Below are positions 7,598-15,317 of a DNA stretch of 15,534 nt, piece by piece (position 1 is the stretch's first letter; the number at the start of each line of letters is the position of its first letter). The position numbers were made by a program, and so were the translations under genes. The notes below the pieces were generated by a model. It made no database searches. It was given only the letters and a program-made list of their open reading frames with translations, and was not told where the DNA came from. The stretch is from Steroidobacteraceae bacterium (lineage in GTDB: Bacteria > Pseudomonadota > Gammaproteobacteria > Steroidobacterales > Steroidobacteraceae). The stretch spans positions 1 to 15,534 of the forward strand of contig JAICKZ010000032.1 of the NCBI GenBank assembly GCA_025927665.1. Direction: 5' to 3'.

Positions 7598-8524
7598 ATG
7601 CGATGCATGCAATCAATCAATCATGTATTGATGATCAAACCAGCGAATTTTTCTGGCAACGAACAAACTGCGACCACGAACTATTTTCAACAGCGTGTCA
7701 CTGCGACCAACACGCATCTACAAGCATTGCTGGAATTTGAGCAGTTGAAACAAGAGCTGGTCGATCATGGCATCACGGTGAATGTCATTGATGACACAGC
7801 CGAACCGCATAAGCCGGATGCCATCTTTCCTAACAATTGGGTGAGTTTTCATGCCGACGGTACCGTCGTCCTGTATCCAATGATGGCTGTGAATCGTCGA
7901 TTGGAACGACGCATGGACGTGTTACAGCAGTTGAGCGATAGGGGGTATCACATCAAACAATTAATTGATTTATCTTCGCATGAAGTCACCAATCAATATT
8001 TGGAAGGTACCGGCAGCATGGTGTTGGACCGTAACAATAGCATTGCCTATGCCAGTCTTTCGCCACGTACCCATATTGAGGTGCTAGATGCATTTACACG
8101 GCGACTGGACTATGAATTGATCATGTTCGAAGCAAGGGACGCGCAAGGTCAAGCCATCTATCACACCAATGTGTTGATGTGTGTGGGTACGCGCTTTGCG
8201 GTGGTATGTATGCAAGCCATTGCAGAACCACAACGTGCCGTGTTGTTGCATTCATTGCAATCCACGGGACATGTGATTGTTGATATCAGCTTGCAACAGA
8301 TGCAATGTTTTGCGGGCAACATGCTGGAGCTGCAGAACGACCGCGGTGAAATTTGTATTGCCATGTCGCAATCGGCTTTCAATTGCTTGCCGCCAGCCCA
8401 GTTAGCGCAGTTGCAGTCATTGAGCGATCACTTGGTTGTGGCGCCTATTCCCACAATCGAAAAACAAGGTGGTGGCAGTGTACGTTGCATGTTGGCAGAA
8501 GTGTTTGTACCTATACGTTCGTGA
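7598..8524 (+). CDS. ctlX: CtlX-type citrulline hydrolase, arginine deiminase superfamily
   Basis: The product belongs to the guanidino-group-modifying (pentein) superfamily and matches the CtlX block pattern I remember: INHVLMIKPANF, then IFPNNWVSFH, YPMMAVNRRLERR, EGTGSMVLDR, IYHTNVLM, FAGNMLE and GGGSVRCMLAE. The nucleophile is Cys297, with His189 and acidic residues completing the active site. CtlX has been linked to citrulline use, hydrolysing the ureido group; other members are dimethylarginine or arginine hydrolases, so the substrate is not certain. It has 308 residues, about family length. ATG 7598 and ATG 7607 are both possible starts and neither has a clear ribosome site; the second gives the N-terminus usual for the family (MQSINHVLM). 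No ornithine cyclodeaminase or Lrp-type gene is adjacent. Confidence 0.9.
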   Translation: MRCMQSINHVLMIKPANFSGNEQTATTNYFQQRVTATNTHLQALLEFEQLKQELVDHGITVNVIDDTAEPHKPDAIFPNNWVSFHADGTVVLYPMMAVNRRLERRMDVLQQLSDRGYHIKQLIDLSSHEVTNQYLEGTGSMVLDRNNSIAYASLSPRTHIEVLDAFTRRLDYELIMFEARDAQGQAIYHTNVLMCVGTRFAVVCMQAIAEPQRAVLLHSLQSTGHVIVDISLQQMQCFAGNMLELQNDRGEICIAMSQSAFNCLPPAQLAQLQSLSDHLVVAPIPTIEKQGGGSVRCMLAEVFVPIRS

Positions 8525-8617
8525 TTCCTCTGCATAACAACGCGCTCTAAAAATATATTAAGTAATTTTGTCTTTGCGCATTGAACCTAATGTTCCGATT
8601 GAATGCACTTATCCTCC

Positions 8618-8635
8618 GCACCCTCGTCGGGGTGC
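8618..8635. promoter_or_regulatory. GC-rich hairpin in the leader of the TIGR03118 gene
   Basis: GCACCC (8618-8623), loop TCGTCG, GGGTGC (8630-8635). It lies 33 bases before the start codon and about 20 before the AGGAG ribosome site. No T tract follows, so it is unlikely to terminate ctlX. It may be a mRNA-stabilising or regulatory leader stem. Confidence 0.35.
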
Positions 8636-8668
8636 TATCCAACATTCTAACGATCAGGAGTTTCCAAC

Positions 8669-9781
8669 ATGACCACGATCACTTTGATGCGGAAAATATT
8701 ACCTTTATGCTGTTTGGCGTTGAGCGGTGGTATTGCCGTCGCCCATGACAACGATCACGACCGTGATGATCGTTTCTTCATGCACACCACTTACACCAAC
8801 CATGTGTTGGCGTCAGACGGCTCCGTCCCTGCAGACTTTACCGATCCTAACCTCATCAATGGCTGGGGCATTGTGTTTGGCAGCAATGCACCGGCGTGGG
8901 TTGCCGATAACGGCAGCGGTAAATCGACCCTTTATGATGGCACTGGCAAACCAATACCCCTGGTCATTACCATACCTGGTGTAGGAGGTACCTGGGGTAA
9001 TCCAACCGGTATCGTGTTTAGTGGCGGCAACGACTTTGTCGTAACGGGCACTGGCGGTAGTGGACCTGCGCATTTTATCTTCGCAACCGAATCAGGAACC
9101 ATCGCAGCATGGACGTCGACTGCGGTGAATGGTACTAACGCGACCACGGTAGTCGATAGCTCTGCGTGGGGTGCTGTTTATAAAGGATTGGCTTTTGGTG
9201 CCAATGGCACGTCGCACATGTTGTATGCCGCAGACTTCCATAACAATCGTGTCGATGTATTTGACGGTACCTTCAAGCCCGTAACATTGGCAACAGGTGC
9301 ATTCATGGACCCAGCCTTGCCGAAAGGCTACGCACCCTTTGGTATTCAAGCAATCAATGGCGATATTTATGTGTCCTATGCCAAGCAGGATACGCAGAAG
9401 CATGATGAAGTTGCAGGACCTGGCCTTGGCTTTGTCGACGTATATGATGCCGATGGTAAATTCGTTTCGCGTGTCGCAAGTCGTATCGGTCTGAACGCAC
9501 CTTGGGGAATGGCGATGGCACCAGCGAGCTTCGGTGAATTTGGTGGCGCCTTGTTGGTGGGTAACTTTGGCGATGGCACCATTAGTGCTTACGATCCAGT
9601 GTCGGGTCAATTTCTTGGCTGGCTCTTGGATGGAAGACATCACGTTCTGAAAGTCGATGGTTTGTGGGGCATCGCATTTGGCAATGGTGCATTGAGCCAG
9701 AAGACCAATACGCTTTATTACGCCGCTGGTCCGCATGATGAAGCCGGTGGTACTTATGGCGTGATCTCCGCCGCTAAGTAA
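8669..9781 (+). CDS. TIGR03118 family exported protein of unknown function
   Basis: The protein is 370 residues with a clear signal peptide (MRKILPLCCLALSGGIAVA, likely cut after Ala25). A short His/Asp-rich stretch follows (HDNDHDRDD) that could hold metal ions. The rest is Gly- and Asp-rich with repeated blade-like strings such as NGWGIVFG, APAWVADNGSG, KGLAFGANG, LYAADFHNNRVDVFDG, APFGIQAINGDIYVSYA, APWGMAMAP, LLVGNFGDGTISAYD and DGLWGIAFG. This is the layout of the TIGR03118 family, expected to fold as an NHL/SMP-30-like beta-propeller. No enzymatic activity is established to my knowledge. ATG 8669 follows AGGAG (8656-8660), a strong site. The gene is monocistronic, ended by a strong terminator. 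Confidence 0.9.
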   Translation: MTTITLMRKILPLCCLALSGGIAVAHDNDHDRDDRFFMHTTYTNHVLASDGSVPADFTDPNLINGWGIVFGSNAPAWVADNGSGKSTLYDGTGKPIPLVITIPGVGGTWGNPTGIVFSGGNDFVVTGTGGSGPAHFIFATESGTIAAWTSTAVNGTNATTVVDSSAWGAVYKGLAFGANGTSHMLYAADFHNNRVDVFDGTFKPVTLATGAFMDPALPKGYAPFGIQAINGDIYVSYAKQDTQKHDEVAGPGLGFVDVYDADGKFVSRVASRIGLNAPWGMAMAPASFGEFGGALLVGNFGDGTISAYDPVSGQFLGWLLDGRHHVLKVDGLWGIAFGNGALSQKTNTLYYAAGPHDEAGGTYGVISAAK

Positions 9782-9820
9782 AAAATTAAACGAACCATAT
9801 CTGTAGCATGGTGAGAACTT

Positions 9821-9856
9821 GGCGATACGTAGCACTAGCTATGTATCGCCTTTTTT
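9821..9856 (+). terminator. Rho-independent terminator after the TIGR03118 gene
   Basis: A 13-bp stem, GGCGATACGTAGC (9821-9833) with GCTATGTATCGCC (9838-9850), has one G-U pair and the tetraloop ACTA. It is followed at once by six T (9851-9856). It lies 40 bases after the stop codon at 9781 and is a textbook intrinsic terminator for that gene. Confidence 0.95.
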
Positions 9857-9982
9857 ATTGATGAATATTAGACCTACCTATCTCAAAAGGTCGCAAGCGA
9901 AGTTAATTTCTATATCGATGACCAGCGCAATACTAAAGTTTGTGCGGAATAAATAAGACCACGTTGAATGCGAGGAAGGTCG

Positions 9983-10024
9983 ATGGATAAAAATGACAGC
10001 GCAGCAATTTTGAGATGGGTTTGA
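9983..10024 (+). other. 13-codon open frame with strong ribosome site, possible leader peptide or gene remnant
   Basis: MDKNDSAAILRWV starts at ATG 9983 after AGGAAGG (9973-9979), one of the best ribosome sites in the window, and ends 43 bases before plsY. It may be a leader peptide, or the intact 5' end of a gene whose body is lost. The site could also be chance. The rest of 9857-10067 shows no gene. Confidence 0.25.
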
Positions 10025-10043
10025 AGCATGCCTTCGACATGCT
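10025..10043. promoter_or_regulatory. Inverted repeat with adjacent -10-like box upstream of plsY
   Basis: AGCATG (10025-10030) and CATGCT (10038-10043) flank seven bases. TAGAAT, close to a -10 box, follows at 10045-10050, about 18 bases before the plsY ATG. No good -35 is seen at 17-bp spacing, though TTGAAG sits 19 bases upstream. It may be the plsY-birA-coaX promoter region with an operator. Confidence 0.3.
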
Positions 10044-10067
10044 GCTAGAATTGCCGCAGTTCAACTT

Positions 10068-10727
10068 ATGGTATCTATAGTGGATCTCTTCCTTAAAATC
10101 CTTATTGCTTATTTCCTCGGCTCGCTACTGGGCAGTTTAATCATTGGCAAACTGAAAGGTGGCGTTGATATTCGCCAACAGGGCAGTGGCAACGCCGGCG
10201 GTACCAATGCATTGCGCACTCAAGGTTGGCAGTTTGCGTTGTGGGTGATGATGATTGACATTGGCAAAGGTTGGTTAGCGGTATTCATCGCAACTCTGCA
10301 ATTACCAGGAATCGTTCAACCCATCAACGAATGGACTGCAGTTGCCTGTGCGATGGCCGTAATAGCGGGGCATGTATTTCCAGTTTGGTTTGGTTTTCGA
10401 GGTGGTAAAGGGGCGGCCACACTGGTAGGAGTCGTCGCCGGCCTTGCTCCAACGGTGTTGCCGTATGCACTTGGCGTTTGGTTGTTGGTATTGATGGTTT
10501 TCGGCTTTGTGGGATTGGCAACGATGTTGTCCATGCTTAGTCTTAACTTTTGGATTGTGTACTTTCATGTCATGCCACAATTTCGATTACTGGTTTTCAG
10601 CACCGCCATGACAGTGTTTGTTATCTATACACATCGAACCAATATCGCTCGCATGCGCGTGGGTAAAGAAAATCGCGCCAATCGTTTGTGGTTATTCAGG
10701 CCACGCAATCCCAAAACCACATCGTGA
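10068..10727 (+). CDS. plsY: Glycerol-3-phosphate acyltransferase PlsY
   Basis: PlsY transfers an acyl group from acyl-phosphate to glycerol 3-phosphate, the first step of phosphatidic acid synthesis, in the inner membrane. The 219 residues contain several membrane helices and the family motifs: GSGNAGGTNALR (39-50), GHVFPVWFGFRGGKGAAT (101-118) and a C-terminal RTNIARMRVGKENR segment. Length is slightly above the usual ~200. ATG 10068 is the natural start but has no visible Shine-Dalgarno sequence. Its stop overlaps a GTG that probably starts birA, suggesting translational coupling. Confidence 0.97.
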   Translation: MVSIVDLFLKILIAYFLGSLLGSLIIGKLKGGVDIRQQGSGNAGGTNALRTQGWQFALWVMMIDIGKGWLAVFIATLQLPGIVQPINEWTAVACAMAVIAGHVFPVWFGFRGGKGAATLVGVVAGLAPTVLPYALGVWLLVLMVFGFVGLATMLSMLSLNFWIVYFHVMPQFRLLVFSTAMTVFVIYTHRTNIARMRVGKENRANRLWLFRPRNPKTTS

Positions 10728-11752
10728 ACGTTGTGCTGAATACGGATGAACACATTGACTCTTCACGTCGCTGGCAATTGCTGCAATTGTTGGTGGACGG
10801 TGAGTTTCATTCCGGCGAGACCTTGGCCCAACAACTCGGTGTTACGCGCGCTGCAGTATGGAAACTAATCGAAGTACTGCGAGAAATGGGCGTTGACATT
10901 AAGTCGCATGCACGTAAAGGTTATCACTTGTCTCAGGCCGTGCAGTTGTACGATGCTGCAACTATTTCAGCGTCTATTGCAGTGGAATGCCAATCACAAC
11001 TGCAGCGTATCGATGTGTTAATGACGGTGGATTCAACCAATCGATTTGTCAGCATGCATCCTGCCAATCAAGATAATCACGCGGTGTTGTGTGTTGCAGA
11101 GATTCAGAGTGCCGGACGAGGACGGCGTGGTCGTGCTTGGCTCGCACCTTTTGGTTCGGGTATTTGTATGTCGCTTGGCTATTGGTTTGATTCATTACCC
11201 AAAGGATTTTCTGCATTGACATTGGTGGTGGGCGTGGCATTGATTCGTGCACTTCACACCATTGGATTGAGTGAAGCAAAATTAAAATGGCCTAATGATG
11301 TGACATGGCAGGGACGCAAGCTGGCGGGTGTATTGACTGAAATGCGCGGCGAAGCCGCCGGGCCGACCCATGTAATCATTGGTGTCGGTATGAATCTGCG
11401 AATGCCAACTGAAATGCGTGCGCAATTAACAGAAGCCCAGATTAGCGTTGCCGATTTGTATGAAGTGCTGGGAGATAATTTGCCAAACCGCAATGCATTG
11501 GTTGCATTAGTCACCACGCATTTAATGCAATGCATGCAACTATTTTCACAACATGGATTCACACTGTTTATGTCCGAATGGGAGCGTTATGACGGCTTGC
11601 GCAACGCCGAAGTTAAAGTGTTGCGTGGCGACCAAACTATTCTCGGCGTGGCCAGAGGCGTGAGTGAAGATGGCAGTTTTCTTATTGAAACGCCACAAGG
11701 TATTCAGCAATTCACATCAGCAGAGGTTAGTCTGCGAGCAATCCAATCATGA
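10724..11752 (+). CDS. birA: Biotin--protein ligase / biotin operon repressor BirA
   Basis: BirA activates biotin to biotinyl-5'-AMP and attaches it to the acetyl-CoA carboxylase carrier BCCP. With its N-terminal domain it can also repress biotin genes. The N-terminal winged helix is present (GETLAQQLGVTRAAVWKLIEVL, then SHARKGYHL). The ligase core has the biotinyl-AMP loop GRGRRGR (131-137) and KWPND (188-192), and a small C-terminal beta domain follows. So the product is of the bifunctional type. The start is uncertain: the frame is open from GTG 10688, while GTG 10724 forms a GTGA overlap with the plsY stop and places the helix-turn-helix at the usual distance. No bio operon is in the window. 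The stop overlaps coaX as ATGA. Confidence 0.95.
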   Translation: MNVVLNTDEHIDSSRRWQLLQLLVDGEFHSGETLAQQLGVTRAAVWKLIEVLREMGVDIKSHARKGYHLSQAVQLYDAATISASIAVECQSQLQRIDVLMTVDSTNRFVSMHPANQDNHAVLCVAEIQSAGRGRRGRAWLAPFGSGICMSLGYWFDSLPKGFSALTLVVGVALIRALHTIGLSEAKLKWPNDVTWQGRKLAGVLTEMRGEAAGPTHVIIGVGMNLRMPTEMRAQLTEAQISVADLYEVLGDNLPNRNALVALVTTHLMQCMQLFSQHGFTLFMSEWERYDGLRNAEVKVLRGDQTILGVARGVSEDGSFLIETPQGIQQFTSAEVSLRAIQS

Positions 11753-12573
11753 AGCTGTTACTCGATATCGGCAACACACGTATCAAGTCCGCTTTGCTGA
11801 ATGATGATCATAAACTCACACAGCATCAGGCGATTGTTCATCAAAGATTGGATGCAGATCAGTTGCAGTCACAATTTTTACAACAATATTCCAACGTGCG
11901 GGCAGTGTGGGTGGCCAATGTGGCGGGCACTGCAATGGCGATGCGTATTCATCAAGCGGTGACACAACAATGGCAGTTGCATCCGCTGTTTGCCGTTACA
12001 GATTCGAGTCGTGGCGCAGTGATTAATGCCTATCCGCAGCCAGAAAAATTGGGCGTGGATCGTTGGTTGAGTTTATTGGCCACCCATGCAATGCGTAATT
12101 CACTGCCTTCTAACTTTACAAAAGAAAACTCCGTTCATTCTGAATTTATCGAGCAGGTATCAAAGACTACTGCGCATGGCATTACCACTTTAATTGTCAG
12201 TATCGGTACGGCAATGACGTTGGATGTGCTATCAGTCAATGGTCAACATCGTGGTGGATTGATCGTACCTGGGCCGGATTTAATGATTAACAGCTTGATG
12301 AAAAATACCAGTGATATCGCGACGCATGCTGCAGTGGGTGAGGAGAGTGACAAATTTTTTGCTGATAACACTCAAGGTGCTATTTATCAGGGTGCCAATC
12401 TCGCGTGTGCCGCGATCATAGAGTCCGCCTATAAACAACTTTCCGCGACCGAATCAACGCAAGTGATATTGACCGGTGGTGCAGCAGAGCGCGTCGTGCC
12501 ACTACTTGCCATGCCATTTCAAGCAGTACCGGATTTAGTATTGCAGGGATTGGCGGTGATAGCTCAAGGTTGA
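11749..12573 (+). CDS. coaX: Type III pantothenate kinase (CoaX/Baf)
   Basis: The enzyme phosphorylates pantothenate, the first step of coenzyme A synthesis. The 274 residues show the acetate/sugar-kinase-fold motifs DIGNTRIK (6-13), EKLGVDRW (99-106), SIGTAMTLD (151-159), GGLIVPGPDLM (169-179) and TGGAAE (242-247). Two features stand out. The Asp usual before 'xGTA' is Ser151, as I remember also for Bordetella Baf. And about 24 extra residues (around 117-144, SNFTKENSVHSEFIEQVSKT) lie between GVDRW and the GTA motif. The ATG overlaps the birA stop, so the two are translated together, as in many betaproteobacteria. Confidence 0.95.
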   Translation: MKLLLDIGNTRIKSALLNDDHKLTQHQAIVHQRLDADQLQSQFLQQYSNVRAVWVANVAGTAMAMRIHQAVTQQWQLHPLFAVTDSSRGAVINAYPQPEKLGVDRWLSLLATHAMRNSLPSNFTKENSVHSEFIEQVSKTTAHGITTLIVSIGTAMTLDVLSVNGQHRGGLIVPGPDLMINSLMKNTSDIATHAAVGEESDKFFADNTQGAIYQGANLACAAIIESAYKQLSATESTQVILTGGAAERVVPLLAMPFQAVPDLVLQGLAVIAQG

Positions 12574-12627
12574 CTGGTGCAATTTTAAATCGAATTTGCC
12601 CATTTATATCCATTAAACTGCATGCTT

Positions 12628-13278
12628 ATGCGTACGCTTGCCTTACTGTTAGTGCTGTTGAATGTCTGCTTCCTTTTCTGGGCGCAATACATTGATCTGC
12701 CTGAACATAGCGCGAGTGTCGTGCCAGCTGCAGAAATTACCGCGCGTCGCTTACAGTTGGCCACAGAAAGAACTGAATCTTCATTAACGCCACATAAGGA
12801 CACGGCTTTACTTTCATGCATTAGCATTGGCCCCTTTGTCGAAGGCAATGATGTTGCTGACGTACTGAAACGTTTGCAGAACGCGGGTTTTGATACCACT
12901 CTTCGCAAGGAACAAGGCGAAGTGTTTGCGGGGTATTGGGTCTCGGTGCCTGCTTATAACAGCCGCGTCGAGGCAGAAGCAGCATTGGCTAAATTACATA
13001 CCAATGGAATTGATGATGCGTACTTGTTAACCGAAGGAACACCACCGAATGTGATTTCACTGGGTTTATTCAGTGAGCAAGCCAATGCTGATCGCCGTCA
13101 TGATGAAGCAGTAAAGCTGGGGTTTGAAGCCACGGTTCAACCACGCACTCGCACCGGCGAACAAAGTTGGTTGGATGTCAAATTGCAACAGCCCGGTCAA
13201 CAAATTGATCCGGCTTTATTGCAACCTCAAGTTGGCGCAATTCTCAGGCTGGAAACCAAGCCTTGCCCAAAGTCTTGA
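12628..13278 (+). CDS. SPOR-domain membrane protein
   Basis: A short N-terminal anchor (TLALLLVLLNVCFLFWA) is followed by a periplasmic part. The segment CISIGPF begins the conserved region. GYWVSVPAYNSRVEAEAALAK through NVISLGLFSEQANADRRHDE and on to QSWLDV matches the SPOR fold, which binds septal peptidoglycan with denuded glycan strands. The gene follows coaX by about 50 bases, the arrangement seen in betaproteobacteria and pseudomonads. ATG 12622 is also in frame; ATG 12628 gives the usual N-terminus. Neither has a visible ribosome site. The role in division is inferred from the domain only. Confidence 0.85.
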   Translation: MRTLALLLVLLNVCFLFWAQYIDLPEHSASVVPAAEITARRLQLATERTESSLTPHKDTALLSCISIGPFVEGNDVADVLKRLQNAGFDTTLRKEQGEVFAGYWVSVPAYNSRVEAEAALAKLHTNGIDDAYLLTEGTPPNVISLGLFSEQANADRRHDEAVKLGFEATVQPRTRTGEQSWLDVKLQQPGQQIDPALLQPQVGAILRLETKPCPKS

Positions 13279-13440
13279 CCTTGTATAACGAGGCAATCTC
13301 GTCATTCGTACGAAAGTGAGAATCTAATAAAAGAGTGCGCTCCCAAGCCTTCCATCTTGAGCGAGCTTATGCAGCTCATACTGCGTTTGTAATCAAAGAC
13401 AGCGACTCGCAAATTCTGTGAGAAGAATTCCAAAAGAAAC
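13279..13440. other. Intergenic region between the SPOR gene and the tRNA promoter
   Basis: No gene is visible. A weak 5-bp hairpin, ACGAG (13288-13292) with CTCGT (13298-13302), lacks a T tract. A 10-base palindrome TTCGTACGAA (13305-13314) follows. Neither can be given a role with confidence. Confidence 0.4.
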
Positions 13441-13469
13441 GTGAAATTGCCCGCGGCACCAGCTACAAT
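13441..13469 (+). promoter_or_regulatory. Putative tRNA promoter with GC-rich discriminator
   Basis: GTGAAA (13441-13446) and TACAAT (13464-13469) are separated by 17 bases, the ideal spacing for a sigma-70 promoter. The -10 box matches five of six. Downstream comes CGCGCCCGC, a GC-rich discriminator typical of stable-RNA promoters under stringent control. The tRNA starts about 40 bases further on. Confidence 0.55.
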
Positions 13470-13510
13470 CGCGCCCGCATTTGATCAGCGCGTTCGCGCC
13501 TTAGATTAAA

Positions 13511-13586
13511 GCCGGCTTAGCACAGTTGGTAGTGCACCTGATTTGTAATCAGGGGGTCGGGAGTTCGAGCCTCTCAGCCGGCACCA
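13511..13586 (+). tRNA. tRNA-Thr (anticodon TGT)
   Basis: The full cloverleaf can be drawn. The acceptor stem GCCGGCT pairs with AGCCGGC (7 bp). The D arm is GCAC/GTGC and the anticodon stem CCTGA/TCAGG with loop TTTGTAA gives anticodon TGT, reading ACA codons. The T arm is GGGAG/CTCTC with loop TTCGAGC. The CCA end is encoded. A T-rich stretch (13588-13608) follows. It is not adjacent to the tRNA-Tyr/Gly/tuf cluster often found beyond birA-coaX in other proteobacteria. Confidence 0.97.
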
Positions 13587-13642
13587 ATCTTTCTTTTTTG
13601 TTGTTTTTTGGATTTATAATTAAGATAAAGATCAAGTTGTGA

Positions 13643-14263
13643 CTAAGACGAATGAGTTGTCACTGAATGATCGACATAAGCAATGCGTTGCGATTGAATT
13701 GAATAAGCTTCGTCAAAAAGATCACTATCGTTTTTAAACAGGTCATGATTTGGAATCTGTAGTTGTTGTCGTAAACGAAGGAGCGTACTAGCATGTGGCT
13801 CCAAAGATCCATCTTCAAGAATGTGGGAGATCGTAATGCCACGGGTTTCCAATGCGCGAGCAATAAGAATGGTACGATGGCAATTGAGAGGTTCTTTCTC
13901 AGCACACATTATGACGACCTTATAAGTCATCATTCCTTCTTGAAGCCGGTCTAAACCATTTTTAAACAGTGCCGTTGCCGCAAGCTTCGTGTAATTGATG
14001 AGTCCGTTGTCATAGCAGTACGGATCTTTACTTCGCGCACCTAGTTCATCACCTAAAAAAACATAACGAATACTGTTATCACCTAGCACATTATCCAATG
14101 ACTTGCGGTTGAACTGTGGATTAAAGCGACTGTAAGGCGAAGATCGCACATCAGCAACAGCGCTGATTCCATGCAGATTCAGAAGCTCAACAAATCGTTC
14201 AATGCGATGCGATGAATGTCCAATGGTGTAAATGATATTCGCATCGTGATGGTGAGAGATCAT
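13643..14263 (-). CDS. DUF488 domain-containing protein
   Basis: The 206 residues carry the DUF488 signature: TIGHS (13-17), FVELLNLHGISAVADVRSSP (with DVR at 38-40), SRFNPQF, YVFLGDELGAR and MCAEKEPLNCHR (119-130) followed by HILEDG. DUF488 proteins are found alone in many bacteria and their activity is not established; the conserved Cys/His/Arg block suggests an enzyme, possibly nucleic-acid-linked. The last ~45 residues after the domain are variable. The gene follows the cupin-like gene by 28 bases on the same strand, probably one transcript. No Shine-Dalgarno sequence is seen before ATG 14263. It converges on the tRNA gene. Confidence 0.92.
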   Translation of the reverse strand: MISHHHDANIIYTIGHSSHRIERFVELLNLHGISAVADVRSSPYSRFNPQFNRKSLDNVLGDNSIRYVFLGDELGARSKDPYCYDNGLINYTKLAATALFKNGLDRLQEGMMTYKVVIMCAEKEPLNCHRTILIARALETRGITISHILEDGSLEPHASTLLRLRQQLQIPNHDLFKNDSDLFDEAYSIQSQRIAYVDHSVTTHSS

Positions 14264-14291
14264 ATGTTTGCATTCAGATGATGAGTATGCA

Positions 14292-15314
14292 TCAACGATT
14301 AAGCAGGTTGATGAGCATGGCTCTGAATTGCCGTGCTTTCACATCATCAATCGGATCAAGCATGCCACGCGCTGCTTCGGGCAAATGCTCTCGCGGACGC
14401 TGTGCTGATCCGAATACGTAATATTCAAACACGTTGCGCCATGCTTCCTTCTCATGCTGAGGTCGGTCTCGCAATGACCACATAGCATGATAGAGCGCAT
14501 CCATTGGTGTTGGTATAAATTTTGGTGAGGTATGCCACCAATAGTTGACCAATACATTGAAGGGGCTCAATCCTTCGACATGATGCCACCACATGCTCGG
14601 CACAAAGATCGCATCGCCAGCCTCAAGTTCGGCAACTTGTGCAACGGCAAGCGCATCGCGGAAACGTGGATGCTTCTCAAAATCTGGATGCTTGAAGTCC
14701 ACAATACTAATCGCTTGACCTCCCGGTGTGGGCTCCAAAGGCCCGGGATATAAATTACTTATTTGACTTGGTGGAAAAACAGTGAATTTACGACTCCCTA
14801 CTGCACAACATGCAATGTTACTTGGCAAATCGTAATGCGCAGAGGCGATGGTGCGATTGCCAATCCAAATGACGGCAGGAGGATCATAACCATGACTGAC
14901 GAAATCCAAATCATTTTCTTTGCGAAAGCCTGGCAGACAGGCATCTACCGTCAACGATGCGATGTAGTAAGTAGGCGGTAGGTCATCATGCAGATGTGCT
15001 TCGATGTTCTTCAGCACATCATCCATTGATCCGCGAGTGGTACTAAAATTAAGTTGTGTGAAGTTTTCGTTGTAGAACAGACGACCGGCCATCTCTGGAG
15101 CGCCATAGGATGATCCAATGGTCTTACTGTTGTAGAATGAACGAAGATAGTTCATCGCCTGCGATGTCGAGCTCTGTCCTGCTTTTACCAATCCCCAACT
15201 CTTCACCAAGCCTTTAAGTACTACAGGTTCATTTCCAGACAACAGTTCATCGAGTGGTAACCGGTCTGGCTCGACGCCTTCTAAGATGCGAATTTTCTGT
15301 ACAGTCTGCATCAT
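14292..15314 (-). CDS. Cupin-like (JmjC/FIH-type) Fe(II)/2-oxoglutarate dioxygenase
   Basis: The 340 residues fit the Cupin_8 family. Iron ligands are visible as H160-x-D162 (SAHYD) and H244 in MWWHHVEG, on the usual GDAIFVPSMWWH strand. K176 (SRKFTVF) is placed to bind 2-oxoglutarate. N-terminal EPVVLKGLVKSW is the typical family opening. Eukaryotic relatives hydroxylate Asn or His of proteins; the bacterial target is unknown. The ATG at 15314 comes three bases after the sapC stop, so the two are translationally coupled. In other bacteria such pairs occur near TonB-dependent receptors and tryptophan-halogenase-like genes. Those would lie beyond the right edge. Confidence 0.92.
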   Translation of the reverse strand: MMQTVQKIRILEGVEPDRLPLDELLSGNEPVVLKGLVKSWGLVKAGQSSTSQAMNYLRSFYNSKTIGSSYGAPEMAGRLFYNENFTQLNFSTTRGSMDDVLKNIEAHLHDDLPPTYYIASLTVDACLPGFRKENDLDFVSHGYDPPAVIWIGNRTIASAHYDLPSNIACCAVGSRKFTVFPPSQISNLYPGPLEPTPGGQAISIVDFKHPDFEKHPRFRDALAVAQVAELEAGDAIFVPSMWWHHVEGLSPFNVLVNYWWHTSPKFIPTPMDALYHAMWSLRDRPQHEKEAWRNVFEYYVFGSAQRPREHLPEAARGMLDPIDDVKARQFRAMLINLLNR

Positions 15315-15317
15315 AGT

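Noticed and set aside
7498..7740. 80-codon + strand frame covering the ctlX start
   Set aside because: It overlaps the true CtlX frame, whose conserved N-terminal motif (INHVLMIKPANF) is in the other frame.
9092..9835. 247-codon open frame on the minus strand
   Set aside because: It lies antisense to the TIGR03118 gene, has a Cys/Ile/Arg-rich composition without any recognisable domain, and has no plausible ribosome site. The + strand protein is clearly real.
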